Source of the DNA: a virus
Direction: 5' to 3' (one strand)
Virus record (IMG/VR): IMGVR_UViG_3300023093_000001
Coordinates: 1-59,490 of that record
Length of the DNA: 59,490 nucleotides
Of the stretch, positions 16,344 through 24,407 are shown piece after piece. How positions within the stretch are numbered: position 1 is the first letter of the stretch; every line of letters starts with the position of its first letter. Made by a program: the position numbers and the translations under genes. The notes below the pieces were generated by a model. The model saw only the letters and a program-made list of their open reading frames with translations. It ran no database searches and had not been told where the DNA came from.

Positions 16344-17363
16344 TTACTTGATCAGTCGAGCGTTCTCTGCGTTGGCACGCTGGAGAGCAGCCTTCATGTT
16401 AGGGCCGAGACGGTTGTCGCCGGAGTAGCCCCATCGCTTCGTGAGCCAAGATACGATGCTGCCACCGTAGTTCTTGTTCAGGAAGTTCTGAAGACCACCC
16501 TGTGAACCACCTCCCCACTTGTTGTCGAGCTTACCCGTGTAGCCGTTCTGCTTCGCCACCCATTGAAGACCACGCACATCGCCGATGGAACCGACGTTGG
16601 CGATGGTCACGGCGGGATATGACGTAGAAGCAGGAGGTGCAGAAACGAGGGAGTCAGCATACCGCTGGTGTGCGGCTTGCGTCTGACCCTGCCAGTCCCC
16701 GTCGATCAGGCCGGTGTAGCCCCAAGCGCGAAGGAATGTCTGGTACGCCTTGGTTGCCTTGATGGTCTTCAAACCACGCAATCCATCCTCGGGTCCAGCA
16801 TTATACCCGTGCGCATTCATCCACACCTGACGGTTGTACCAGTCCTGGTTGAAGCCAGGTGCCTGATTGGCTGGCGCGGACGGTGCTCCGCCGATCGAAC
16901 CACGGTAGGTCTTGTGCCAGGGCTCGCCGAAGTTGTAGCCCTCGTTCTCGAAGCCGTAGTCCTTGGCGTGATCTCGCATCCAGTTGTCTCGCGCAGTGCC
17001 TCGAGTCATGACACCCTTGTCGGAGCCAGTGTCGCGGATGTCGAGCGAGCGCGGACCGTTGGGGCCGGACTCCTGGTGATTGGACTGTCCGGGAACTGCG
17101 ACGGTGCCGGCGTTGGAGATGCGGTACCAGAGAGTACCTTTCCAGTTCCGGACGTCGTAGGCCTTGCGCCCCTTGAGGTTGGCAGCCGTTACGTAGCGCA
17201 CTCGGAAGATTGCTTCCTGCTCGGCGTCGGTACGAGTACCACTTGTGATTTCGAGGTGGACTCCAGGGAAGGCCTTCTCGAAGTCCGTGTCCATCCGACG
17301 GAAAGCGGCCGCGACGTTCTGTTCGACGCGCTGGCCATTGATGGTCTCGAATACGTAACTCAT
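16344..17363 (-). CDS. Endolysin: M15-type peptidase with C-terminal wall-binding repeats
   Basis: This 339-residue protein has an N-terminal VanY/M15-like metallopeptidase region with SGTRT, a SNHQ block near residue 92, LDIRDTG, and EPWH near residue 144, matching the zinc-ligand pattern. Residues 170-339 hold helical peptidoglycan-binding-like repeats (WMNAHGYN..., WVAKQNGYTGKLDNKWGGGS). It should cut a peptide bond in host peptidoglycan at lysis. It is near the start of the late operon, far from the holin candidate at 49.1 kb. Confidence 0.85.
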   Translation of the reverse strand: MSYVFETINGQRVEQNVAAAFRRMDTDFEKAFPGVHLEITSGTRTDAEQEAIFRVRYVTAANLKGRKAYDVRNWKGTLWYRISNAGTVAVPGQSNHQESGPNGPRSLDIRDTGSDKGVMTRGTARDNWMRDHAKDYGFENEGYNFGEPWHKTYRGSIGGAPSAPANQAPGFNQDWYNRQVWMNAHGYNAGPEDGLRGLKTIKATKAYQTFLRAWGYTGLIDGDWQGQTQAAHQRYADSLVSAPPASTSYPAVTIANVGSIGDVRGLQWVAKQNGYTGKLDNKWGGGSQGGLQNFLNKNYGGSIVSWLTKRWGYSGDNRLGPNMKAALQRANAENARLIK

Positions 17364-17593
17364 TCGCTTGCCTCCTCTACGCCAGTCGATTCGAACACGG
17401 TGTCTTCGAGGCTGACCCCAGAGACGAATACGAGTTCGTCGTTCTCGTCGAGTCCGTAGGCGTCGGGCTTGCCGTCACCATCAAGATCCACGTCGAGCGG
17501 GAGCAGAGGCTTCTCGTTCCCGTCTTTCTTCCACTGAAGAAGAGTGTCGCGCATGGCAACCTTGTCTTCCTCAGGCATGTCTGAGATTTGCAT
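17360..17593 (-). CDS. Small acidic protein with Ca-binding-like DLDGDGKPD loop
   Basis: This 77-residue protein has DVDLDGDGKPDAYG, which resembles an EF-hand/dockerin calcium loop. I chose the ATG at 17593 because AGGAGAAGAACTGATG upstream is a close variant of the start-associated sequence found before many early genes. It overlaps the endolysin start by 4 bp (ATGA), so the two are probably co-translated. Function unknown. Confidence 0.6.
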   Translation of the reverse strand: MQISDMPEEDKVAMRDTLLQWKKDGNEKPLLPLDVDLDGDGKPDAYGLDENDELVFVSGVSLEDTVFESTGVEEASE

Positions 17594-17606
17594 CAGTTCT
17601 TCTCCT
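17591..17606 (-). promoter_or_regulatory. Start-associated sequence variant
   Basis: AGGAGAAGAACTGATG includes the ATG of the 17360-17593 gene. It differs by one base from the early-gene form and is the only good copy in the late region. Confidence 0.6.
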
Positions 17607-17678
17607 AGGCTTTGTGTCTCAACCCCAAGCCTTCCTACCCACTTCACCCCTGGTTAGAAGGGGAATGGTCTAAGAAAA

Positions 17679-17749
17679 TGACCCCCCGGGGCTATTTTTG
17701 GGGGTCAGGCGATACAGGGAGGGGGTGCCTTTTGCGAGACCCCCCTCCC
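17679..17749 (-). terminator. Two adjacent strong hairpins before the late operon
   Basis: One hairpin pairs TGACCCCC with GGGGGTCA (17679-17707); its minus-strand 3' side runs into TCATTTTCTT, which suits intrinsic termination. The second pairs GGGAGGGGG with CCCCCCTCCC (17717-17749). Together they separate the 17755-20703 genes from the endolysin operon. Confidence 0.7.
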
Positions 17750-17754
17750 CCTAT

Positions 17755-18015
17755 CTAAGAATCCTCGGACTCTTGGATATTTACTTTGACTTTCTTGAAG
17801 ATGCCGAGCGTATTCTCTCGAATGATTTCATCGATCGCTTGTTCTCGAGCTTCGTCCTGGTCGAGCTCACTCAACTCGTCACTACTTACTGCTATCCTAG
17901 CCAGGAGGCCGGGGCTGTTGTAGCCATGGGAGAAGTCGAACTCAAACCAATCATCCCATTGTGTTGCTGGATCATAAGGATTGTCAACCGTAGTCAACAT
18001 GTGTAGATCAGTCAT
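17755..18015 (-). CDS. Conserved acidic phage protein
   Basis: This 86-residue protein is MTDLHMLTTVDNPYDPATQW and onward, with FEFDFSHGYNSPGLLARI and a DELSELDQDEA helix. I chose the ATG at 18015 because GAGGTG stands 9 bases upstream; 18027 is an alternative. It follows the polymerase-like gene and ends just before the hairpin pair. Function unknown. Confidence 0.6.
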   Translation of the reverse strand: MTDLHMLTTVDNPYDPATQWDDWFEFDFSHGYNSPGLLARIAVSSDELSELDQDEAREQAIDEIIRENTLGIFKKVKVNIQESEDS

Positions 18016-18036
18016 TAGTTCATTCACCTCTATCCA

Positions 18037-20703
18037 TTAGCTTGTAAGCATTGCACTGTTGAGTGTACTAGTAGGAACGCCTAGTGCACTAGCTACCTCT
18101 GCCTGTGTGTAACCAGCAGCAAGCATACTACTAGCCCTAGCCAGCTTAGCGTCGTTCATGACGGGCCTATCTCTAGGTGTAGCCAGGGACTTGACACTAT
18201 CTAGATCCGCATGGTTGAGGATCTGTACCAGCTTGTTGTTGCTAATAGCACCTGCTTGTATGGCGTTCCACTCACTGGGCGTGATCTCTATGTCCGTGTT
18301 CTTAACACCCATGCGCAAACGCGCTTGAGTAAGAGCCTGAGACTTGATCTTCTGGAGATCTTCTTTCTCCATACCAGGGGTGGCATCCTGTTTCATTCTG
18401 ATCTGGGCGTTTGCTAGCACCTGTGCTTGTCGCTCTAGGGGGGCCTTTTTAAGGGCCTCATTCAGCTTAGCATTGAGGGTGCTGACATCCTTAGCGAAGG
18501 CCGCCTTAGCAGAGGGTGAGTAAGGGATGGTCTTAGTTTCAAGAGCCGACTTTCTTGCACTATTGGCTAGGGACTTGAGTGAGTTAGCATACGTAGCATA
18601 CACTTCCTCAATGGGCTGCCCAGAAGAGAGCGACCTAGCATCCCTAGTTTCAGCCATCTTAGTCGACTGAAACTTCTTGACTACAGTTTGACCCTTCGCA
18701 TTCTCATACGATTCACCCGTGTACTGCCAGACTTTCTCGCCTGTCAGTGGGTCAATAGGGCCACCATCCTTAGCAGCGCGAGGCTTTCTGTTAGCTACGT
18801 CAATTCGAGACGAAGCTTTAGAGATAAGCGTAGACGCGCCACGAGCACCACTTCCCTCAGAAGACTGATATTTCACCTTCAGAGCAGCGATCCCATTGTC
18901 CTTAGCAGATTGCTTATAGTCCAAGTGGTGCTTCTCAGCATCAATGACAACCATTGAGTGGCGTACAGCGGCAGCAAGTTCTCTGTCGTTGGCACCCTTA
19001 ATGGACATGTCAGTGATTAGGTTAGAAATGTCTCCCATTTTAAGCTGCTTGTTGCGGGCGCTCATTTTCGGAGCATCCTTTGGCAGCTTGTAGATCTGAG
19101 GGTCGAAGTTCTCAAGCCCCTTCAAAGCAGGCTGATTCTTCACCTTCTTACTATTGTTCGGAATAACCAGAACAGTGTCGCCATCGAAATCAGCACCAGA
19201 CAACCGAGAGGCTACCTTGGAGTTGATTCCTACAGCATCGACAGCATTCGAAATAAGCCGCTTTGCATCTGGGTTCTTGTTGTTGACAGTCAGCTCAGGG
19301 ATCTCAAACTTACCACCATGAGGATGCCGAATAAGCACAACCTTCTCACCATCACGGTAATTAGGAGCGTAGATTTCGGTGTCCTTGAGTGAAGCTATCG
19401 GCAGGATGACATGACTCTTGGTCCTTGGGAGACCTGAAGCCTTAAGGTGCACCGAAGACGAATCCGCACCATCCGCAAACTTCTCGAGAAGCAACTTGCG
19501 AACCGCAGGATTTGTCAAACCCATGATCTCGTCGTACTCGGCCTTCTTCTCATTGAAGCGAAGACCTAGCTGTTCCTTAGCCAGAGCTGGTGTCTGCTTA
19601 GAAAGGAACTGCGAAGAAAGCTTGCTAGACCAAGTGGACCAGTTACCTTCCTCGTTGACGATGTTGAGAGCCGATACAACCTTCTTGCCATCTGGCGTTG
19701 TACGCTGTCGAATAACAGTTCCGAAAGGGTTTTCCGGATCAGACTTCAGCGGCTTCATAGCATCAAGTTTGTTACCCGTGTTGGACTTGTTCGTATTGAA
19801 GCGAATATCCACACCGTCAGGAAGGTCGTCGGCATACATCGCCATGCCCTTCAAATAGTGCGTACCTCCAACAGCAACTCGAACCTGAGCATAACGGGCA
19901 TTACCCATACTAAGATCTGCGACACCGCGACGAATTTCAATAACACCATCAGCATCAGCTCCACCATCCTCAGCGTACTTCACAGCAACGCGTTTGGGGT
20001 TGACCTGAAGTGGGGGCATTACTGATGTCCAGGATTTACCTGAATCATCCGTCCACGTTGTGATCCCACGAATCTTGTCCTGATTCTTAATTACATCAGG
20101 GAACGTGGTACCTGGAGGCGCGAGAATCTTAGTGTTGGTGAACTGACCAGTACCTACCTGAGGAACCTTGACGTAGAAAGCTTTGTAGCCTTCCTCTTCG
20201 AGGGCAGCGATAGCGGTCTTCATCTTCTGGTTCGTTACACCCAAGTAGTGTTCTGTTCCAGTACCAACATCCAGATATGTTTTCTCAGCAACCTGATCTC
20301 TCAACATCTTCGTGGTGTTAAGCAGCTGGTCGCTACGTTCTTGGATCGCAGGGTTAAGAAGCGCCCTAACGTTCGATTCCCCCTTGAGCCCCATCCGTTC
20401 AGCAATGGCACTATTGGAATATCCCTTGTCCTTGAGTCTCACAGCCATCATCATGTCATCCTTGCGGACAGCATTCTTGGCGACCGACTTCAAAGCTCGA
20501 AGTTGCGTGGTTGAGTTGAGCCCCAAGCCTTTCGCAATATCAGCTTCACTCAGCCCTTGCTTCTTAAGAGTCTCGACATGATCCAGGAAGGATTTGTTCC
20601 TCTGGTTTGGATTCTCACCAGACCCCCAAGGATATCGCCCCGAACGGCGAAGTACGCCCTCATGCATGAGGAACGCTGTTACTGCGTCTAGTTCCTCTTC
20701 CAT
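18037..20703 (-). CDS. Putative single-chain two-barrel RNA polymerase with HTH segments
   Basis: This 888-residue protein carries GADFDGDTVLVIP, with the D-x-D-G-D triad at residues 505-509. This is the magnesium-binding signature of the RNA polymerase beta-prime barrel. Upstream are LKGMAMY (Lys near 285) and NTNKS (Lys near 306), in the order and spacing expected for the partner barrel in single-chain enzymes such as YonO and QDE-1. Helix-turn-helix-like stretches lie at 47-72, 90-116 and near 857-888. The N-terminus (FLMHEG...GRYPWGSG) resembles the FLEH/KGMKWG motif of the virion proteins here. It probably transcribes phage genes, perhaps from the virion. Start 20703 chosen by TGATG overlap. 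Confidence 0.65.
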   Translation of the reverse strand: MEEELDAVTAFLMHEGVLRRSGRYPWGSGENPNQRNKSFLDHVETLKKQGLSEADIAKGLGLNSTTQLRALKSVAKNAVRKDDMMMAVRLKDKGYSNSAIAERMGLKGESNVRALLNPAIQERSDQLLNTTKMLRDQVAEKTYLDVGTGTEHYLGVTNQKMKTAIAALEEEGYKAFYVKVPQVGTGQFTNTKILAPPGTTFPDVIKNQDKIRGITTWTDDSGKSWTSVMPPLQVNPKRVAVKYAEDGGADADGVIEIRRGVADLSMGNARYAQVRVAVGGTHYLKGMAMYADDLPDGVDIRFNTNKSNTGNKLDAMKPLKSDPENPFGTVIRQRTTPDGKKVVSALNIVNEEGNWSTWSSKLSSQFLSKQTPALAKEQLGLRFNEKKAEYDEIMGLTNPAVRKLLLEKFADGADSSSVHLKASGLPRTKSHVILPIASLKDTEIYAPNYRDGEKVVLIRHPHGGKFEIPELTVNNKNPDAKRLISNAVDAVGINSKVASRLSGADFDGDTVLVIPNNSKKVKNQPALKGLENFDPQIYKLPKDAPKMSARNKQLKMGDISNLITDMSIKGANDRELAAAVRHSMVVIDAEKHHLDYKQSAKDNGIAALKVKYQSSEGSGARGASTLISKASSRIDVANRKPRAAKDGGPIDPLTGEKVWQYTGESYENAKGQTVVKKFQSTKMAETRDARSLSSGQPIEEVYATYANSLKSLANSARKSALETKTIPYSPSAKAAFAKDVSTLNAKLNEALKKAPLERQAQVLANAQIRMKQDATPGMEKEDLQKIKSQALTQARLRMGVKNTDIEITPSEWNAIQAGAISNNKLVQILNHADLDSVKSLATPRDRPVMNDAKLARASSMLAAGYTQAEVASALGVPTSTLNSAMLTS

Positions 20704-21260
20704 CAGGATGCCCGAGCCTTCCATTTTTCAATCAGTTCGTCGAATGTGAGAATCTTGTCGATGTAGTGCGTGAGCTCATCCAGTGTTGGAATATACTCAC
20801 GAATTTCATCATTTTGGTAGATGCGAAGAACGATCTCAATTTCATTCGGTTTGAACTGGTACTCGATGAGGAAGAAGCAGGCGTAGATAATGAGCTGATC
20901 GAACTTAGCCTCATTCACACCATTCTTCAAGTCATGAATACGTAGAACGTTGTTGTAGAACGAAATTGCATCTGCCGTGCCGAAAGCATTGTTAGTTGCC
21001 ATCAGCATTACTTCAGTGTCCATCCGAAAACCAATAGCGTCATTGACGTAGGCATTCAGTGTTACATTGTTCTCAGGCATCCTCTGCTTGAGAAAGATTG
21101 CTTCTGCTGCAAATGCATGTAGGCGTGTGCCCATTGCTGCATCCATAGCATTCTGCCAGGACTCGTATAACTTGTCTTCGTCATACCTTACCCAGTGGTA
21201 TTTTGAGGCGGACAGGAAAGCGTGCCTTCCTGCATCACGTGAGTGATCTAACCATTTCAC
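20703..21260 (-). CDS. RecB/Cas4-like PD-(D/E)XK nuclease
   Basis: This 185-residue protein shows the RecB-family nuclease pattern: H48 in GTRLHAF, D97 in GTADAISF, D110-x-K112 in IHDLKNG, and the Q-x-x-x-Y motif at 122-126 (QLIIY). The family degrades or processes DNA ends and often works beside helicases. Here it neighbours a VRR-NUC gene and an SNF2-like helicase, which suggests a recombination or repair module. It overlaps both neighbours. Confidence 0.75.
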   Translation of the reverse strand: MKWLDHSRDAGRHAFLSASKYHWVRYDEDKLYESWQNAMDAAMGTRLHAFAAEAIFLKQRMPENNVTLNAYVNDAIGFRMDTEVMLMATNNAFGTADAISFYNNVLRIHDLKNGVNEAKFDQLIIYACFFLIEYQFKPNEIEIVLRIYQNDEIREYIPTLDELTHYIDKILTFDELIEKWKARAS

Positions 21261-21531
21261 CTATTATCTCCTTTCGATTTTCGGGGCAGATCATCGCCGA
21301 GTAACTCATAGCATTCAGTTCACCAATCCACCATTCCTGGCCAGGCTGGTATTCCTCGTGCTCAGAGCGCTTGACTTCAAGAGCTGCCCACTGGTTCTTG
21401 TAGAGGATAAGCAAGTCAGGAAAACCCAACAGCGTGAAACCCGGCTTTACGAGAACCACACAATCGGTAAGGAGCCCCTCGATCTCTTTCTTGAGATCCG
21501 ACTGGAACGCCGCTTCCAACTTGTTCATCAT
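21235..21531 (-). CDS. VRR-NUC / resolvase-like nuclease
   Basis: This 98-residue protein has GFPDLL near residue 36 and ALEVKR near residue 50, giving the D and E-x-K of the small PD-(D/E)XK fold known as VRR-NUC, a structure-specific nuclease in phages. The ATG follows GAGAGGAATTG. It is the first gene after the iteron-rich stretch and promoter-like element at 21590-21619. Confidence 0.75.
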   Translation of the reverse strand: MMNKLEAAFQSDLKKEIEGLLTDCVVLVKPGFTLLGFPDLLILYKNQWAALEVKRSEHEEYQPGQEWWIGELNAMSYSAMICPENRKEIIGEMVRSLT

Positions 21532-21589
21532 CAATTCCTCTCACAAAAACCAAAGGATGTGTAGAATTCGCAATGCGTACTCTATTCCT

Positions 21590-21619
21590 TCTATTATAAC
21601 CTGTGTTTAACTTGCGTGA
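21590..21619 (-). promoter_or_regulatory. Promoter-like element P8
   Basis: On the minus strand this reads CACGCAAG..., then AAACACAGGTTATAAT, a diverged copy of the element repeated in the 39-49 kb region. It points at the VRR-NUC gene. As with the copy at 48616-48646, a TGATACAAG word lies directly upstream. Confidence 0.55.
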
Positions 21620-21621
21620 AA

Positions 21622-21945
21622 TTGATACAAGGCCTTTCTGAGCTCCGCCCACGCCCACATTTGAATTCGAATTAGCTTGTCATATTGTTGTAACATGTTA
21701 CAATTTTCTAAGAAGTAAGTAGAGAATAAAAGTGGGTTTTTGGGTTTTTTTCGATTTTATACCCCTACATCCCAATGAATACGGGGTTTTTGCTCCGCCC
21801 AATTCTGAACGCGATTGATACAAGACACCCACTTTTGAAACACAGATATGGGCTTTTTGATACAAGCGAGTGATACTCGTCCGGAGCGGCGCCTGACAGA
21901 TAGTCAACCGAAATGCCCATTCTTGTATCACTGCGCTTGTATCAA
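21622..21945. repeat. Iteron-like TTGATACAAG copies
   Basis: Copies start at 21622, 21815 and 21857 on the plus strand and at 21922 (nine of ten bases) and 21936 on the minus strand. Single extra copies lie at 26494-26503 and, with one change, 48647-48656. Confidence 0.75.
21688..21703. promoter_or_regulatory. Perfect 16-bp palindrome, possible operator
   Basis: TTGTAACATGTTACAA is a perfect inverted repeat in the control stretch upstream of the nuclease genes. Palindromes of this size often bind dimeric regulators. No regulator gene is recognised in the window. Confidence 0.45.
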
Positions 21946-21949
21946 TTTG

Positions 21950-22171
21950 CTAAACATACAGCTCAGGGAACGCCGATCGGAGTAATGACAGCACTGTTCT
22001 GTGGTATCGTTTTCCGTTCTTTGTCAGCTGTGCTGTGGGAGTAGCTCCCGTGTCATGTATTCCATGGATATCTCGTGTTCTGACTCTACGAATAACCCCA
22101 TGACTGGCTATCTCGTACCCTGGAAACTCCGGAAGCTCACGCCACTCCAGATTTACTGCACCACCCTTCAC
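21950..22171 (-). CDS. NUMOD4-like protein without a nuclease domain
   Basis: This 73-residue protein has WRELPEFPGYEIASHGVIRR, the NUMOD4 pattern (W-(R/K)-x-(I/L)-x-x-(F/Y)-P-G-Y-x-(I/V)-S-x-x-G) that normally precedes HNH domains in homing endonucleases. No HNH follows. It is one of three such genes in 4 kb. It may be an endonuclease remnant or a DNA-binding regulator. GTG start overlaps the previous stop (GTGA). Confidence 0.6.
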   Translation of the reverse strand: MKGGAVNLEWRELPEFPGYEIASHGVIRRVRTRDIHGIHDTGATPTAQLTKNGKRYHRTVLSLLRSAFPELYV

Positions 22172-22485
22172 CCGAAAGTACCAAACGTCTGGTTAATGAG
22201 AGTTCGGATCCTGAACGAATGTCTTCCACCCTCATCGTCCCTCAACCGCAGAACTCCGGAAGCATTCTCAACACGCAAGAACTTTCCTGTGCTTAGTTGA
22301 AAGACCTCACCATGAATGCTGATTTGGTAGTCACTGAATCCCGGAATAGCTTTTGGCTCGGGCGCAGTGACAGCCCCACATGTACAGTTGAACCGCTGAT
22401 CGAAGTTCTCCCACACACGACACTCAGCAGTGTGTCCCTGCTTGTCTAGAAAGGGCCTCTCTACCCCATCTCCTTTGTAGCCCAC
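22168..22485 (-). CDS. NUMOD4-like protein with Cys-containing N-terminus
   Basis: This 105-residue protein has an N-terminal block with H-x-x-x-C and CTCG (possible zinc site). Then IPGFSDYQISIHGEVFQL follows, a NUMOD4 variant, with no HNH. The GTG start is weak; AAAGGAG lies just inside the gene, so a later start is possible. It sits between the helicase and another NUMOD4-like gene. Confidence 0.55.
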   Translation of the reverse strand: MGYKGDGVERPFLDKQGHTAECRVWENFDQRFNCTCGAVTAPEPKAIPGFSDYQISIHGEVFQLSTGKFLRVENASGVLRLRDDEGGRHSFRIRTLINQTFGTFG

Positions 22486-23756
22486 TAAGCGGCCATCCTC
22501 TCGTAGTAGTCCACATCTGGCACAGGAGTGAATTCCTTGACCAGACTCTTTTCGTTGAAGTTCTTCTTCGTTACCACTGCCTTCCAGATACTCTTGTCGA
22601 TCACGGTGTCACTTCTCAGCACGTAGTAGTACAGATCGAAATATGGTGTGTTGATCCGATCGATACGTCCTTGGCACTGCTCGAAGATCTTGTAGCTGTA
22701 GTTCAGGGAATAGAACACTACTGCATCAGTTGTCGTGCAATTCCATCCCTCAGCTCCTGCTGTGTACTGAACAAGATAGAGCCACGCATCTCCTTCAGGG
22801 AGTTGTTGATGCTTATGACCGTTCCACTCGGCCGTAACAACCCCGAGTGTTCCTGCAAGGGTACGTAAAGCGTCGAGCTCATAGTTGAAATTATAGAAGA
22901 CAATGAGTTTCTTGTGCTTCTCCAGTTTCTCCATAACAACTCCGAGTCGATCAGGATCAGAGTTGACCACCTGACGAGCCACACGATACAGCTCGGCAAT
23001 ATCACGTATTGGCCGCTCCTCCAGATAATTCCATCGGTCCTTCCAGACTCGATCGAAATTCTCCTGAGAATGTTTGACAGTAACCTGGAATACGTGCCTT
23101 GTTGTATGACGAGCGAACTCCATGTCAACCAATATCCGCATACGTAGATTCGCCAAGTGACGGGTCTCCACGTAATGATCCACCTTCGGAAACTGGGTGA
23201 AACTCGAGTAAACGACATGACGCCGAAGGAATTCCGTACGGTTCTTATAGAAACCGTTGGCCACAAGGACGGGAATATAGTCCATCCAATTGTCCCCAGG
23301 GGTCGCTGACAGCATGATCCATCGATTGTTCCGAGCAATCTTGAGAAAGGCCTTAACCCATGCTCCACTTCCAACCAAGCGTTGCTCATCAAATATGAAG
23401 AAGGCATCCTTTACCTCCGTGTACTCGAGGAGGTTGTTCCAGGAATCAACTTCAAGTTTAATTCCACTGATGCTATTATCGCGTACCCTTGTAATAAGGA
23501 AAGGAAGAGCTTCCGCTTCCCAATCTCTGTCATCACGTTTTTTTGCTGTAGTGATAATGTAGATATCTTTTGGGTCATTTGGTTCCCTCGTATCACCCCG
23601 ACCGTTAATACGGAGCGTTCCCCTTGCTTCTTTCTCGTAGAAGTATGCGAGGGCTGTTCTTGTCTTTCCACTTCCAACACCACCTTTCAGTATGCAGCCA
23701 TTGTGCATCTTACCCACAGCCTCAAGTTGATGAGGATACAGGTCAATGCTAGCCAT
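22485..23756 (-). CDS. SNF2/DEAD-like superfamily 2 helicase
   Basis: This 423-residue helicase has motif I GGVGSGKT at 25-32, motif II DEQR at 123-126, motif III SAT (LSATPG near 150) and motif VI QCQGRIDR in the C-terminal half. The DEQR box and the VQYTAGAEGWN segment are as in phage SNF2-like helicases. It probably translocates on DNA in recombination or replication restart with the nearby nucleases. It overlaps the upstream gene by 8 bp. Confidence 0.85.
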   Translation of the reverse strand: MASIDLYPHQLEAVGKMHNGCILKGGVGSGKTRTALAYFYEKEARGTLRINGRGDTREPNDPKDIYIITTAKKRDDRDWEAEALPFLITRVRDNSISGIKLEVDSWNNLLEYTEVKDAFFIFDEQRLVGSGAWVKAFLKIARNNRWIMLSATPGDNWMDYIPVLVANGFYKNRTEFLRRHVVYSSFTQFPKVDHYVETRHLANLRMRILVDMEFARHTTRHVFQVTVKHSQENFDRVWKDRWNYLEERPIRDIAELYRVARQVVNSDPDRLGVVMEKLEKHKKLIVFYNFNYELDALRTLAGTLGVVTAEWNGHKHQQLPEGDAWLYLVQYTAGAEGWNCTTTDAVVFYSLNYSYKIFEQCQGRIDRINTPYFDLYYYVLRSDTVIDKSIWKAVVTKKNFNEKSLVKEFTPVPDVDYYERMAA

Positions 23757-24039
23757 TCAGTATTGCTCTTAGCTGTTCGGGAGTTAGTGCCTTGTATTCC
23801 TTGATGATCGCTTCCATTCGCTCGACCATCTTGTCCAGCATGAAAGTGGCTGTTTCACACTGGACCCAAAGAGGATCAAATGCAGAAGCCTCTTTTGTAA
23901 CACGCTGCGCCAGCTTCAAATCCAGCTCTAACTGGTATCGAATTGTGTTATAAGGACCTTCCTCTTCTTGCCTAGTGAGGAAGAACCCCAGTGGAGCCTT
24001 CAATACCTCGGTCAGAGGTACTGTTTTTGGTGGTAGCAT
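23749..24039 (-). CDS. Small helical protein, unknown
   Basis: This 96-residue protein has an N-terminal MLPPKTVPLTEVL and a long charged helix. I chose ATG 24039 for its TAATG overlap with the upstream stop and GGAAG site. It lies directly before the helicase and could be a partner, but nothing in the sequence proves it. Confidence 0.6.
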   Translation of the reverse strand: MLPPKTVPLTEVLKAPLGFFLTRQEEEGPYNTIRYQLELDLKLAQRVTKEASAFDPLWVQCETATFMLDKMVERMEAIIKEYKALTPEQLRAILNG

Positions 24040-24407
24040 TACACTTCCTTCCATAGTTCTGTTCTAGCCGTCTCTAGGGCGGCACCCAGCGCTGGTGATA
24101 TGAATCGAATTTCCGACCGTTCATCGTCCGTAGCGTCTGCCCAAGTGGCGATGACGATCCCGATGTGGCGACTTGTCCCTTGATACCACATCCGGTTCCG
24201 CTCCACGACCTCCTTGGCGCGCTTCATCTGAGCACGACCGAACGCTAGATCGATGAACTTGTACTTCCGGTTGCTCTTATCCCTTCGGACTGCTAAGAAC
24301 AGTGTTCCAGGGAAATCGATGTTGAACCCCGCACGCCAGTCTCCCAGTATGGGAGTGAGACGGAAGCGAGAACTCTTCATACCCTTGTGCCGAATATGCA
24401 CTCTCAT
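24039..24407 (-). CDS. Conserved basic protein, unknown
   Basis: This 122-residue protein is rich in Arg and aromatic residues (HIRHKGMKSSRFRLTP, FNIDFPGTLFLAVRRD). The ATG overlaps the previous stop (ATGA). The basic surface suggests nucleic acid binding. I do not recognise the family. Confidence 0.6.
   Translation of the reverse strand: MRVHIRHKGMKSSRFRLTPILGDWRAGFNIDFPGTLFLAVRRDKSNRKYKFIDLAFGRAQMKRAKEVVERNRMWYQGTSRHIGIVIATWADATDDERSEIRFISPALGAALETARTELWKEV

Larger units (their letters stand above)
21535..21949. other. Non-coding, repeat-rich stretch, candidate replication origin/control region
   Basis: This is the longest gene-free stretch. It is AT-rich and holds five copies of TTGATACAAG in both orientations (21622, 21815, 21857, and inverted at 21922 and 21936). 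It also has a perfect 16-bp palindrome (21688-21703), the pair AAAAGTGGGT/ACCCACTTTT, two GCTCCGCCCA copies and a promoter-like element. Iterons plus AT-rich tracts are typical of origins, but an operator array is equally possible. Confidence 0.5.

Noticed and set aside
17679-17749. G/C-rich hairpin pair as a cos or packaging site
   Set aside because: The hairpins fit intrinsic termination before the late operon. There is no evidence of cut ends here, and the terminase genes are not adjacent.
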